Positions 1 through 8,320 of a DNA stretch of 45,292 bases are shown here, one piece after another; within the stretch, counting starts at the first letter, position 1; each line of letters starts with the position of its first letter. Location of the stretch: NCBI GenBank assembly GCA_964388965.1, contig CAYMCP010000021.1, positions 1-45,292 on the forward strand, in the 5' to 3' direction. A program made the translations under genes and the position numbers. Origin of the DNA: Albibeggiatoa sp964388965. Lineage in GTDB: Bacteria; Pseudomonadota; Gammaproteobacteria; Beggiatoales; Beggiatoaceae. Below the pieces are notes generated by a model, which saw nothing but the letters and a program-made list of their open reading frames with translations, made no database searches and was not told the DNA's origin.

Positions 1-1
1 C

Positions 2-118
2 GAGCTGATTGGACATTACGTTAACTATCGTAAACAAGAAAGTCCGACACTTAATTGTTTAATTCCTGTTCAGAAAATTAAACTATTTGCAATCTGTACT
101 CGCTATTCGCCCTGTTGA
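2..118 (+). CDS. C-terminal end of an unidentified protein (5' truncated by window edge)
   Basis: Frame 2 is open from the window edge and ends at TGA 116-118, giving about 38 residues that begin ELIGHYVNYRK and end CTRYSPC. The composition and the GHYVNYRK segment look like real protein rather than random AT-rich DNA, and it vaguely recalls C-terminal segments of widespread uncharacterised Thiotrichales proteins, but I do not recognise the family. The gene body lies outside the window, so it may be either an intact gene end or a fragment. Confidence 0.4.
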   Translation, partial: ELIGHYVNYRKQESPTLNCLIPVQKIKLFAICTRYSPC

Positions 119-490
119 CGAATCGTATTTTTATAGAACCAGTTTGAAATCTTAGCAAATATGTTAAAAAATCAATATTTTCTTTCACATCGTAGAGACA
201 AGGTATGCTTTGTTTCTACAAAACCTTGTCGCTTTAGATTAATATTCATTTATTTTAAAGATGTCAAATGAGTTCTATGAAAGTCGTAAGCCGCTTTGAG
301 TGAAAATCGGGTTTCCTTTTTACTAAAATGTTCAAGGAGTTGATTGTAACATCGCTTAACTTCCTGAAGAGTCTATCCGAGAACGATATTTGCAGTTAAA
401 ATATTCTTACATCGTAACAAATTTAACACCATTTTAGATTTCAAATGGGTTCTATATTGCATTACAACTTAAATCTATTAAATTTCACTT
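119..490. other. AT-rich intergenic region with inverted-repeat pair
   Basis: No convincing gene is seen. The stretch holds three copies of a 19-bp motif of the form AGATNTCAAATNGNTTCTA: one reversed at 134-152, one direct at 259-277 and one direct at 436-454. The outer two form an inverted pair with two mismatches, like the ends of a small non-autonomous element. The DNA between has no open frame worth naming. Confidence 0.5.
134..454. repeat. Possible MITE-like element bounded by 19-bp inverted repeats
   Basis: Positions 134-152 (TAGAACCAGTTTGAAATCT) and 436-454 (AGATTTCAAATGGGTTCTA) are reverse complements apart from two bases; a third copy sits inside at 259-277. Related motifs occur at 8219-8237, 8294-8311, 9282-9300 and around 33019-33055. 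This suggests a short dispersed repeat family. No transposase and no clear target-site duplication were found, so mobility is inference. Confidence 0.35.
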
Positions 491-1462
491 ATGTTTAGTT
501 TTCAATACACTTGGTTTGCACTACTGCTACCGTTACCTTCTATTGTTTGGTTACTGTGGTCACAACATCGAATTGCACAATTACCGCAAATTCGCATCCC
601 CCACTTCGATTTTATACAATATGCTTTTCAAATTTCAGGCATCACACCCGCGCGCAATCGCTGGATAATAGTGCGTTGGATATTGCTTTGGTTAGTTTGG
701 ATTAGTTTTGTAATTGCAGCCATGTCGCCACAATGGGTAGATAAACACGTTGAAATTAGACAATCTGGTTATGACATTATGCTAGCTGTAGATTTATCCG
801 AGTCGATGTTAGAAGCTGATTTCCGCTTGCGACAAAATGAAATAACACGTTTACAAGCAGTTAAAACCGTGCTTATTCCTTTCGTAGATAAACGGATTGG
901 GGATCGGATTGGCTTAATTTTATTTGCTAGTCAAGCCTATTTGCAATCACCATTAACCTTAGATAATCAAGCAATTAAGACATTTATAGAACGTGCTGTG
1001 ATTGGTTTAGCGGGACGCAAAACGGCAATTGGTGATGCTATTGGTTTAGCAGTAAAAAAATTACGTGAGCGACCAGAGGAGTCCAGAGTATTAATTTTAT
1101 TGACTGATGGTGAAAATACGGCGGGTAGTTTATCGCCATTGAAAGCGGCAGAAATTGCAAAACAGTACAACATCAGGATTTATACAATTGGAGTTGGAGC
1201 GATACCTAATGGTAGCATGTTTCAACGTGGATTCGATGAAAGCACATTACGCCAAATTGCACAATTGACTGGTGGCACTTATTTTTCCGCAACCGACTTG
1301 AATGCGCTAAGTCAAGTTTACGATACAATCGATAACACCTTACAAAAAACTGAAGCTGATAGCCGTATTTATCTACAACGCACACCTTTGTACCGCATTC
1401 CGTTGTTAATTGGCTTATCTGTTTTATTTATTCTTTACATTTTACGTTTAAACTCATATTGA
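491..1462 (+). CDS. VWA-domain membrane protein, BatA-like
   Basis: This 323-residue protein has the layout of BatA-type aerotolerance proteins: an N-terminal hydrophobic segment (about residues 8-24), a second membrane segment (about 62-80), a von Willebrand factor A domain (about 95-290) and a C-terminal membrane helix (about 302-319). The metal-ion-dependent adhesion site is visible as DLSESM near residue 101 and LTDGEN near residue 205. In most bacteria batA lies with moxR, a DUF58 gene and batB; none of these partners is next to it here, as both flanks are AT-rich and noncoding. Domain assignment is secure; the Bat function is by analogy. The ATG at 491 puts the first membrane helix where the family has it. 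Confidence 0.85.
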   Translation: MFSFQYTWFALLLPLPSIVWLLWSQHRIAQLPQIRIPHFDFIQYAFQISGITPARNRWIIVRWILLWLVWISFVIAAMSPQWVDKHVEIRQSGYDIMLAVDLSESMLEADFRLRQNEITRLQAVKTVLIPFVDKRIGDRIGLILFASQAYLQSPLTLDNQAIKTFIERAVIGLAGRKTAIGDAIGLAVKKLRERPEESRVLILLTDGENTAGSLSPLKAAEIAKQYNIRIYTIGVGAIPNGSMFQRGFDESTLRQIAQLTGGTYFSATDLNALSQVYDTIDNTLQKTEADSRIYLQRTPLYRIPLLIGLSVLFILYILRLNSY

Positions 1463-2088
1463 GCAGGTTTTTTGTAATCTCTTGATTTTAAATAGTAAAA
1501 TTTAGCGATATGCACGTAATGAATCTGATTTGCCCATTCGTGTGGATATTGCAGATTGGTCATTACTCAGTGATACATTTAACGCGTTGATTCTCAAAGA
1601 ATATGAACGAATTCAGTAAGTACCATCTGTAGAACGCATTCCCCATGAGTAACCTCTTGCGAAAGCTACACAAAAGTCAATCTAAATTTGTGAAATACGA
1701 TTGGAAATATGGTGAAAATCCTGTTAACTGCTTAGCTATACTTTGAACTCAATTGCGTCACTCCTAATAAAATTCAAAATGAGAATTGCTGGGAAAATAA
1801 TAAGTTTTCCATCAATATTTTAACATAAGTTAAATAATTGATTGATAAAATACTATTGTTACAAATTTAGGTTTATTGATAAATATTTTATATTTTGTTA
1901 AATAAAGGTTTATTTCAATTCTATTAATTTTTAAAAAAATAATAAACGAAAATATTACATTTTAATTTTCCCTAAAAAGTTTCTTAGCTATTGAAATTTA
2001 CCCTCTCAATCTATATAATATATTATATTAGTAAATTCTAATTTAGTTATATTCCGTTATTCTAAATTACTCAATGAGGTTTTAAATC
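1463..2088. other. AT-rich intergenic region with a gene remnant
   Basis: The first part holds a decayed nucleotidyltransferase end (1506-1619). A further 33-codon frame starting MSNLLRKLHK at about 1645 follows but resembles nothing I know. From about 1790 to 2070 the DNA is very AT-rich, with nothing I can identify apart from the likely promoter area of the membrane-protein gene starting at 2089. Confidence 0.5.
1506..1619 (+). pseudogene. C-terminal remnant of an MNT-type nucleotidyltransferase
   Basis: The frame directly after the stop TAG at 1503-1505 encodes about 37 residues containing LPIRVDIADWSLLSDTF and ending EYERIQ at the TAA 1617-1619. This matches the conserved tail of small minimal nucleotidyltransferases (MntA-like, the antitoxin partner of HEPN toxins), where a (Y/R)VD(V/I)(V/A)DW motif precedes a short helix. 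The catalytic GSxxxG-D-x-D part is absent and no start codon lies upstream, so this is a broken gene. No HEPN partner was found downstream. Confidence 0.6.
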
Positions 2089-3303
2089 ATGATTGGACAA
2101 CTTAAAGAGCAGTATAAACCGCTTTATTTTCTAGCATCGCTGGGAAATGGTGGGCTTGCTGTTTCATTTTTTATGTACTTGATGTTTATGGTGAAACATC
2201 CACAAACTCCCATGGCAACTTTTGAAACGGTTTATCCAGCTTTGATAGCGGGTAATCTACTATCTGTTGTTGTAGCAATATCGCTAGTCGGTATTGTATT
2301 TTTTGCGTGGCAGCATTACAGCCTACTTGTTTGGAATATCCGCGAATATTATTTATTCAAACAAACAGATGCTTATGTTACATTGCGTCAATCACAAGCA
2401 GAGGCATCTTTGCTAGCAATTCCATTAACTTATGCTATGACGATGAATGTCAGTTTTATTTTGGCGGCGGTATTTATTCCTAATTTTTGGAGTATCGTGG
2501 AGTATTTATTTCCTGTTGCGATTGCTGCTTATTTAGGTATTGGTATTTATGCGATGCGCTTGTTTTTGGATTATTTCACTCGTTTTATTTTGCAGGGCAA
2601 CTTTGATTTTGCAAAAAATAATAATCTGAGCCAAATGGTCATTATTTTTGCGTTTGCTATGATTGCAGTCGGTTTAGCGGCACCCGGTGCGATGAGTCAT
2701 CATCAATCCGTGAATGCCGTTGCGATATTTTTCTCGTTATTTTTCCTTACTATTACAGTCGGGCTTGCGATGTTTAAATTAATTATTGGTTTTCAATCTA
2801 TTATCGAGAATGGTATTTCAGTCGAAGCCAGTCCATCATTGTGGATTATGATTCCAATTTTAACTTTGATAGGTATTACCGTGACTCGCTTGGTATTTGG
2901 ATTTTCACATCACTTTTTTGCTATCGATATGAATTCATTTAACTTTGCGTTGATGTATATCATCATGTCTGTTTTTATCTCACTGGAACTGTTATTTGGC
3001 ATTATCGGCTACAGCGTGATGAAAAAAATGGGATATTTTGAGCAGTACCTAAGCGGTAATAAGAGAAATGTTGGCAGTTACGCATTGATTTGTCCCGGAG
3101 TAGCATTTTTTGTATTTGGTATGTTTTTCCTATTTTTCGGCGTAGTTAAGGCGGGTTTAGCGGCACAATTTGGTATTGTGTATTTTGTGTTATTAGCACC
3201 GTTGGTCTATATCCAATACAAAACTATTGTGACCATGTTTAAGTTAAATAGAAGAATTTTCTATAACAACACAGACAGCTCCACCATCCCACAAACAGCT
3301 TAG
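2089..3303 (+). CDS. SLAC1/TDT-like multi-pass membrane protein (possibly TsoY-type)
   Basis: A 404-residue, very hydrophobic protein with about ten predicted membrane helices and few charged residues. The layout resembles the tellurite-resistance/dicarboxylate (TehA, SLAC1) fold, which forms anion channels or exporters, and the N-terminal stretch ASLGNGGLAVSFFMYL fits the group I recall as TsoY. It contains exactly one cysteine, Cys335, in a CPG motif inside a late membrane segment. The ATG at 2089 is preceded by GAGG at a suitable distance. The gene stands alone, with an AT-rich upstream region and a MITE-like inverted repeat just downstream. Substrate is unknown; the family call is from overall character, not a search. 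Confidence 0.6.
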   Translation: MIGQLKEQYKPLYFLASLGNGGLAVSFFMYLMFMVKHPQTPMATFETVYPALIAGNLLSVVVAISLVGIVFFAWQHYSLLVWNIREYYLFKQTDAYVTLRQSQAEASLLAIPLTYAMTMNVSFILAAVFIPNFWSIVEYLFPVAIAAYLGIGIYAMRLFLDYFTRFILQGNFDFAKNNNLSQMVIIFAFAMIAVGLAAPGAMSHHQSVNAVAIFFSLFFLTITVGLAMFKLIIGFQSIIENGISVEASPSLWIMIPILTLIGITVTRLVFGFSHHFFAIDMNSFNFALMYIIMSVFISLELLFGIIGYSVMKKMGYFEQYLSGNKRNVGSYALICPGVAFFVFGMFFLFFGVVKAGLAAQFGIVYFVLLAPLVYIQYKTIVTMFKLNRRIFYNNTDSSTIPQTA

Positions 3304-3311
3304 TAACAACC

Positions 3312-3422
3312 TGAGTTCGGTATAAGTAGCGATGTGTTTTGTAAATTTAGTCAATTTGTTATTTTTTAGACTGAAAAGATTTACCGCATAAGTTACTGAC
3401 TTTAAAAGTTATACCGAACTCA
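3312..3422. repeat. 111-bp MITE-like element with 14-bp terminal inverted repeats
   Basis: TGAGTTCGGTATAA at 3312-3325 is perfectly repeated in inverse as TTATACCGAACTCA at 3409-3422. The 83-bp interior is noncoding. It lies between two convergent genes, so the transcript could fold and terminate there, but the long spacer and the perfect ends look more like the tips of an insertion sequence brought together by internal deletion. No target duplication is evident. Confidence 0.6.
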
Positions 3423-3442
3423 AATCAAACAAATCGTATCGT

Positions 3443-4216
3443 TTATAAATGTGCGCGTTCCTGTCGAATGCTATCAAGTGGTTTAAATATTTTTGAATGT
3501 ATTATTTTCCACCTGTGTAAGCGATACATCACTGAAGTGTAAAGTACGCCTATACCATATTTTACCGAACGAATAAAATTAATTGATGAGGCGTGTTCAA
3601 AGTATGAGGTTGGGCAAGTAACTTCGCCAATGACATATTTTGCATAAATGATTTGGGTAAGCATTTGATTATCAAATAAAAAATCATCTGAATTATTTTC
3701 TAATGGTAGCGTTTGTAAAATTTCTCGTGAAAAGGCACGATAACCAGTGTGATACTCGGACAATTTATAGTTTACAATCCAGTTTTGCACAAAAGTTAAA
3801 ATGCGATTGGCAATATATTTATACAGTGGCATTCCGCCTTTTAATGAGCCTGTCCCCAAAATTCTCGAACCCAGTACACAGTCAAATAGTCCCTCTGCCA
3901 ACATCGAAGCCATTGCAGTAATCAGTTTAGGCGTGTATTGGTAGTCTGGGTGCAGCATGATAACGATGTCTGCACCTTTTTCTAATGCAACTCGATAACA
4001 GGTTTTTTGATTGCCGCCATAGCCTAGATTTTCTGAGTGCAACACGGTATGAATTCCCAATGATTTTGATATAGTGACCGTTGCGTCGCTACTTTTGTCA
4101 TCTACTAAGATAACTTCGTCAACAATATCTTGCGGAATTTCGGCGTAAGTTTGGCGTAAGGTTGGCTCTGCATTGTACGCAGGCATGACGACAATGATTT
4201 TTTTACCTTTCAGCAT
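3443..4216 (-). CDS. Glycosyltransferase family 2 (dolichyl-phosphate mannose synthase-like)
   Basis: The 257-residue protein begins with the GT-A fold signature: VVMPAYNAEPTL near residues 9-20, then ILVDDKSSD near residue 37. The usual DxD-containing strand is represented by MLHPDYQYTP (about residues 87-96), as in bacterial polyprenyl-phosphate glycosyltransferases of unknown acceptor. There are no C-terminal membrane helices, so it is probably a cytoplasmic enzyme transferring a sugar from a nucleotide donor to a lipid or polysaccharide. It stands alone between a MITE-like repeat and the DUF4426 gene, with a 127-bp gap upstream. The family is clear; donor and acceptor cannot be read from the sequence. 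Confidence 0.85.
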   Translation of the reverse strand: MLKGKKIIVVMPAYNAEPTLRQTYAEIPQDIVDEVILVDDKSSDATVTISKSLGIHTVLHSENLGYGGNQKTCYRVALEKGADIVIMLHPDYQYTPKLITAMASMLAEGLFDCVLGSRILGTGSLKGGMPLYKYIANRILTFVQNWIVNYKLSEYHTGYRAFSREILQTLPLENNSDDFLFDNQMLTQIIYAKYVIGEVTCPTSYFEHASSINFIRSVKYGIGVLYTSVMYRLHRWKIIHSKIFKPLDSIRQERAHL

Positions 4217-4343
4217 ATTTAGTTGTCAATCAATCAGTAAACAGGTATTGAAAGAGCAAAACCCACTAATCACGAATTTTACTGTATTCTAGGGCTAAAT
4301 TAGTTACAAAGAATTTAAACTACCAACTTATTAATCTAATAAA

Positions 4344-4787
4344 TTAATCTTCAAAAAATTGCTGACGGAAAGTGATTTCAACTGGATCGCCTGTGTAACC
4401 ATCTGGTGTCACATTTAGAGTAAAATCTAATGTTTCTTCATTATAAATCTTGAACGTACCAATGTAGTACAATGCGTCACCGTCTTTTACCTCTTTTAAT
4501 GCAATATTTTTCAATTGCTTGTTTAAATTAACCGCTTGAGCTGTTGCCTTAGCCGTAACTGCAACGTCACTGCCGACCTCACCTTGACGCACAGAAATTG
4601 TTAGCATCGCTCGTTGTTTACTACGCACAATACCGTAATTTTTAGCGACTTCAGGTGTGAGAAAACCCGTTTTAAGGGCGTTGTAGTGGATCGTAAAATC
4701 TCCGACTGTAACCGATTGTTCGGCATAGCCTAGTGGAGCGAATAAGCAAAAAATGCTTACTGATAGCCAGCGTGTAAATTTACTCAT
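4344..4787 (-). CDS. Secreted DUF4426 family protein
   Basis: A 147-residue protein with a signal peptide (hydrophobic core about residues 8-20, likely cleaved after GYA) followed by a compact beta-rich domain. The segment VGDFTIHYNALKTGFLTPEVA is typical of DUF4426, a periplasmic family widespread in gammaproteobacteria and usually found near methionine/YggT-type or pth-region genes. No enzymatic motif is seen. The ATG at 4787 has AAAGGAG about ten bases upstream. Function is unknown; the family call rests on the pattern YGIVRSKQRAMLTISV and protein size. Confidence 0.75.
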   Translation of the reverse strand: MSKFTRWLSVSIFCLFAPLGYAEQSVTVGDFTIHYNALKTGFLTPEVAKNYGIVRSKQRAMLTISVRQGEVGSDVAVTAKATAQAVNLNKQLKNIALKEVKDGDALYYIGTFKIYNEETLDFTLNVTPDGYTGDPVEITFRQQFFED

Positions 4788-4947
4788 TGTTTTAATTCTC
4801 CTTTGTGTCTTGCTTGTGTCTTGGACGTATTATTGACTTGTCCCTACCAAACTATTACTAAGTCCACAAATATAGAATTCAATGGGATTTGAAGAAAATT
4901 ATTTAAAAAACTGCTTTTTTATTAGTATATTAGAATAAACGAAATAA

Positions 4948-5526
4948 CTACTTTGTATGTAATTGCTGCATGGCTTTTTCAAAATCAGTTCCTCCAGCAA
5001 CAACCAATGGCATGACATCAATTAGGCGTTCAATCGCGTGATTAATTACAATTTGCTCGTCTTGACTTGGTGGTTTTAATACATAATTAATGACTTCTGT
5101 CCGATTTTTTGGATGATCAATACCAATTCTGGCGCGGGTAAATTGCTGACTACTGAGGTGTGCAATTGTATCTTTTAAGCCGTTATGACCACCTGCCCCG
5201 CCCCCTTTTTTTAGACGTACTGTGCCAGATGGTAAATCTAATTCATCATGTATGACTAAGATTTGTTCGGGAGCGATTTTATAAAAATTGACTAATGCAC
5301 CAATAGCTTGCCCACTTTTATTCATGAATGTAGTCGGTTTTAATAACCAGCATGGATGATTAGCCAAAACGACACGACACAGTTCACCATGAAATTTATT
5401 TTCAAAGTGGAACGATTCACGCATTTGCTCGGCGAGTTTGTCTACTAACCAAAAACCTGCGTTGTGTCGTGTATTTTCATAACGTGCGCCCGGATTGCCC
5501 AAGCCCACAATTAAAACAATCGACAT
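4948..5526 (-). CDS. pth: Peptidyl-tRNA hydrolase
   Basis: A 192-residue cytoplasmic enzyme that cleaves the ester bond of peptidyl-tRNAs released from stalled ribosomes, recycling tRNA. The family core is intact: GLGNPGARYENTRHNAGF at the N-terminus including the catalytic His, the Asn in TFMNKSGQ, and HDELDLPSG containing the catalytic Asp. GGGAGGHNGLKD is also conserved. The start lies 2 bases after the stop of rplY, so the two genes are one transcription unit, an arrangement widespread in gammaproteobacteria. Length and motifs are normal. Confidence 0.97.
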   Translation of the reverse strand: MSIVLIVGLGNPGARYENTRHNAGFWLVDKLAEQMRESFHFENKFHGELCRVVLANHPCWLLKPTTFMNKSGQAIGALVNFYKIAPEQILVIHDELDLPSGTVRLKKGGGAGGHNGLKDTIAHLSSQQFTRARIGIDHPKNRTEVINYVLKPPSQDEQIVINHAIERLIDVMPLVVAGGTDFEKAMQQLHTK

Positions 5527-5528
5527 TA

Positions 5529-6149
5529 TTATTCTGTTTCTTCTGATTCTTCTTCGCTACCACTACCGCGCTTAGTCACAGAAACAACAGGAATATCTTG
5601 GTCTTCGTCGCCGTGCAATAGGGCGGGGATGACGACACCTTCAGGCAATTTTAAATCTGACAAATGCAAAATTGTTCCTATATCTGCTTCCGTCATATCC
5701 ACTTCGATGAATTCAGGTAAATCTTTAGGTAAACAGTGGATTTCAATCTCAACCGTGTGATGTGAAATTGTGCCACCACCTAATTTAACACCTACACATT
5801 TTTCTTCATTTGTAAAGTGTAAAGGCACGTGCATGTGCAATTTTTCAGATTCACTAATTCTTTGTAAATCAACATGTAATACAATTGGTTTGTATGGATG
5901 ACGTTGTAAATCTTTTAATACGACTCGTTCCGTTTTGTCTGCTAATTGCAATTTTAGAATGTGATTATAAAATGCTTCATGTTTTAGACTTTTGTCTAAT
6001 TCGTTAGCGGATAATGAAATAGAGACGGATTCTTGGTGTGAACCGTATAAAACTGCTGGTACTTTACCTTCGCGGCGTAGGCGGCGGCTCGCACCTTTCC
6101 CCAAATCGCTGCGTGGTTCAGCAATTAATTCAAATTGTGCTGTGGACAT
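5529..6149 (-). CDS. rplY: 50S ribosomal protein L25/general stress protein Ctc
   Basis: A 206-residue long-form L25 (CTC type): an N-terminal 5S rRNA-binding domain (about 1-95, with RSDLGKGASRRLRREGKVPAVLYG) followed by the C-terminal beta domain (about 100-190) found in the TL5/Ctc version but not in the short E. coli protein. The acidic tail ends SGSEEESEETE. It binds 5S rRNA at the central protuberance of the large subunit. It is cotranscribed with pth, which follows after 2 bases; prs lies upstream, separated by a terminator-like hairpin at about 6168-6192. Motifs and position make this call secure. Confidence 0.96.
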   Translation of the reverse strand: MSTAQFELIAEPRSDLGKGASRRLRREGKVPAVLYGSHQESVSISLSANELDKSLKHEAFYNHILKLQLADKTERVVLKDLQRHPYKPIVLHVDLQRISESEKLHMHVPLHFTNEEKCVGVKLGGGTISHHTVEIEIHCLPKDLPEFIEVDMTEADIGTILHLSDLKLPEGVVIPALLHGDEDQDIPVVSVTKRGSGSEEESEETE

Positions 6150-6167
6150 TTATTGTGTCTCCCGTAA

Positions 6168-6192
6168 AGAAAAAAAGCCCCAAATTCGGGAC
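6168..6192 (-). terminator. Hairpin plus T-run between prs and rplY
   Basis: Read on the minus strand, GTCCC-GAATTT-GGGGC (6192-6177) forms a five-pair stem immediately followed by a run of T residues (6176-6168). It follows the prs stop codon (6248) and precedes the rplY start (6149), so it may end part of the prs transcription or attenuate rplY-pth. Confidence 0.5.
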
Positions 6193-6247
6193 GCTAGGCG
6201 TTCTATTTTCCGCGACCAAAAAATAAAACAATTACTCATTAAAAAAA

Positions 6248-7198
6248 CTATTCCATAAACATCGAACTAACAGATTCTTCTTCTGAAATACGACGCATGG
6301 TTTCTGCTAACATTTCGGCTGTACTAAGTTGACGAATTTTATGACATTGCTGCGCTGCTTCGCTGAGTGGAATGGTATCTGTGACAACTAGCTCATCCAT
6401 GTTAGAACTTTCAATATTTTGTACCGCCTTACCTGATAATACGGGATGAGTACAATATGCCATAACCCGTGCTGCACCATGTTCTTTTAACGCATTTGCC
6501 GCTTGGCATAAGGTGCCTGCCGTGTCTACTAAGTCGTCTACTAATACACAAACACGATTCTTTACGTCACCAATAATATTCATTACTTGCGCAACGTTAG
6601 GACGAGGACGACGTTTGTCAATAATAGCTAAATCTGCATCATCTAATTGCTTGGCAAATGCTCTAGCACGCACCACCCCGCCTACGTCTGGCGAAACTAC
6701 CATTAAATTTTCATAATCATGTCGCCAAATATCACCTAATAAAATTGGTGAACCGTATACATTATCAACCGGGATGTCGAAAAAACCTTGAATTTGATCA
6801 GCGTGTAAATCAACGGTCAACACCCGGTCTGCTCCTGCTGTTGTAATCATATTAGCAACCAGTTTTGCAGTAATCGGTACACGCGCAGAACGCGGACGGC
6901 GATCTTGACGTGAATAGCCAAAATAAGGAATAACAGTTGTGATCCGTCCTGCAGAAGAGCGTTTTACCGTATCGACTAAAATCAATAATTCCATTAGGTT
7001 ATCATTAGTCGGACTACAGGTCGGCTGGACGATAAAGACATCTTTACCACGTACATTGTCTTGAATTTCAACGTTAATTTCATCGTCACTAAAACGACTG
7101 ACAGAAGCTCTGCCAAGCGGTATATTCAGGTATCCGACAATTGTTTTGGCTAACTCTGGGTTGGCACTACCCGTAAATACCATCATGCGGCTAGACAT
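6248..7198 (-). CDS. prs: Ribose-phosphate pyrophosphokinase
   Basis: Makes phosphoribosyl pyrophosphate from ribose 5-phosphate and ATP, the precursor for nucleotides, histidine, tryptophan and NAD. From the chosen ATG at 7198 the protein has 316 residues, the standard length. Visible motifs are the flexible ATP loop around SRFSDDEINVEI, the PYFGYSRQDR segment, the metal-binding VDLHADQIQGFF region and the PRPP-binding loop VLVDDLVDTAGTL. An upstream in-frame ATG at 7273 would add 25 residues, but that stretch is the complement of the tRNA-Gln gene, so the internal start is right. Neighbours tRNA-Gln and ispE upstream and rplY-pth downstream are the conserved gammaproteobacterial order. Confidence 0.97.
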   Translation of the reverse strand: MSSRMMVFTGSANPELAKTIVGYLNIPLGRASVSRFSDDEINVEIQDNVRGKDVFIVQPTCSPTNDNLMELLILVDTVKRSSAGRITTVIPYFGYSRQDRRPRSARVPITAKLVANMITTAGADRVLTVDLHADQIQGFFDIPVDNVYGSPILLGDIWRHDYENLMVVSPDVGGVVRARAFAKQLDDADLAIIDKRRPRPNVAQVMNIIGDVKNRVCVLVDDLVDTAGTLCQAANALKEHGAARVMAYCTHPVLSGKAVQNIESSNMDELVVTDTIPLSEAAQQCHKIRQLSTAEMLAETMRRISEEESVSSMFME

Positions 7199-7241
7199 AT
7201 TTGGAGTTCGCTTGTTGTAATGGTAGGAATATTTAGAAAAA

Positions 7242-7316
7242 TGGCTGGGGTACCTGGATTCGAACCAGGGCATGACGGGATCAAAACCCGTTGCCTTACC
7301 GCTTGGCTATACCCCA
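7242..7316 (-). tRNA. tRNA-Gln (anticodon UUG)
   Basis: Read on the minus strand the 75-nt sequence starts TGGGGTATAGCC and ends TACCCCAGCCA. The acceptor stem (TGGGGTA/TACCCCA), the D-arm, the anticodon stem ACGGG/CCCGT with loop TTTTGAT (anticodon TTG at loop positions 3-5), and the T-arm with GGTTCGAATCC are all present, and the 3' CCA is encoded. It lies between ispE and prs as in many gammaproteobacteria. Confidence 0.98.
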
Positions 7317-7342
7317 ATTATCGAGATATTGTAACAAAACTA

Positions 7343-8182
7343 TCACAATTTGTTAACTAATGCAGGTGAACTATTTTTTCCTTGTGCAACAAATCCTTGC
7401 CACTTCTGCGGTAGTTTTTCAAGAATTTGTTGGGCTTGTCTCTGTGTCTTACATTGCGTAAAAATACAAGCCCCTGTCCCGGTCATCTTAGCAAGATTAA
7501 ATTGATTCAACCAATTCATCGCTATTTTCACTTCAGGATAAAGACGACAAACGACAGGCTCACAAACGTTCGAGCAGTGCCCTGCAAGAAAGTCGTGCAT
7601 TCTAATAGGTGCTTTATCTCTTGTCAATAATTTATCTGAAAAAATTTCACCTGTGGATACGTGACAGTTGGGGTGAATCACTAAAAACCAGTCTTCTGGA
7701 GGGTTTACAGATTGTAATTTTTCGCCAATACCCTCCGCCCATGCAGATTTGCCATAGATAAAAATAGGGATATCCGCACCAAGTTGTACACCCAATTGTT
7801 GTAAAATTGCTTGTGATACGTTCAATTGCCATAATTTATTTAATGCCAATAATGTTGTTGCTGCATTAGAGCTACCACCACCAAGACCACCACCCATAGG
7901 AATTTTTTTGCGTAATCGAATATTCGCGCCTTGAAAAGTTTGACTATGCTGTTGTAATAATTTAGCGGCTTTGACAATCAAATTATCTTCATAAGTGAGA
8001 TTAATATCGGTTTGGCAATGGATTTCACCGTCGTCGCGCAGTGAAAAATCTAACTCATCACAATAGTCTAAAAATTGAAAAATGGTTTGTAATTCGTGAT
8101 AACCGTCAGGACGACGATTTGTAATATGTAAAAATAGGTTCAGTTTGGCGGGAGCTAACCAAGTTTGTATTATCTTAGTCAT
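7343..8182 (-). CDS. ispE: 4-diphosphocytidyl-2-C-methyl-D-erythritol kinase
   Basis: A 279-residue GHMP-family kinase of the non-mevalonate isoprenoid pathway; it phosphorylates CDP-methylerythritol at the 2-hydroxyl using ATP. The N-terminal APAKLNLFLHI and the ATP-binding glycine/serine loop MGGGLGGGSSNAA (about residues 95-107) are intact, and KMTGTGACIF near residue 233 is the C-terminal GHMP motif. It is followed by tRNA-Gln and prs on the same strand with a gap of 26 bases. In many relatives lolB precedes it; here a TauE/SafE gene lies upstream instead. Length and motifs are normal. Confidence 0.96.
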   Translation of the reverse strand: MTKIIQTWLAPAKLNLFLHITNRRPDGYHELQTIFQFLDYCDELDFSLRDDGEIHCQTDINLTYEDNLIVKAAKLLQQHSQTFQGANIRLRKKIPMGGGLGGGSSNAATTLLALNKLWQLNVSQAILQQLGVQLGADIPIFIYGKSAWAEGIGEKLQSVNPPEDWFLVIHPNCHVSTGEIFSDKLLTRDKAPIRMHDFLAGHCSNVCEPVVCRLYPEVKIAMNWLNQFNLAKMTGTGACIFTQCKTQRQAQQILEKLPQKWQGFVAQGKNSSPALVNKL

Positions 8183-8320
8183 TTTGATCTTTTCTTTAAT
8201 CTGTTGCTAAAAATCTCGTAGAGGCGGTTTGAAATCTTTGTAATACGTTAGCGTGTTATTAGAATTATTTTATTAAAATCAATATGTTAATATAAGGTGT
8301 ATTTGAAATCTAAAAAAGTG

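Noticed and set aside
491..1462. The VWA protein as a sortase target of the nearby regulators
   Set aside because: It lacks a C-terminal sorting motif and has the membrane layout of BatA; it is also 8 kb away on the other side of unrelated genes.
7199..7273. N-terminal extension of prs
   Set aside because: The added 25 codons are the complement of tRNA-Gln, and the family length is met by starting at 7198.
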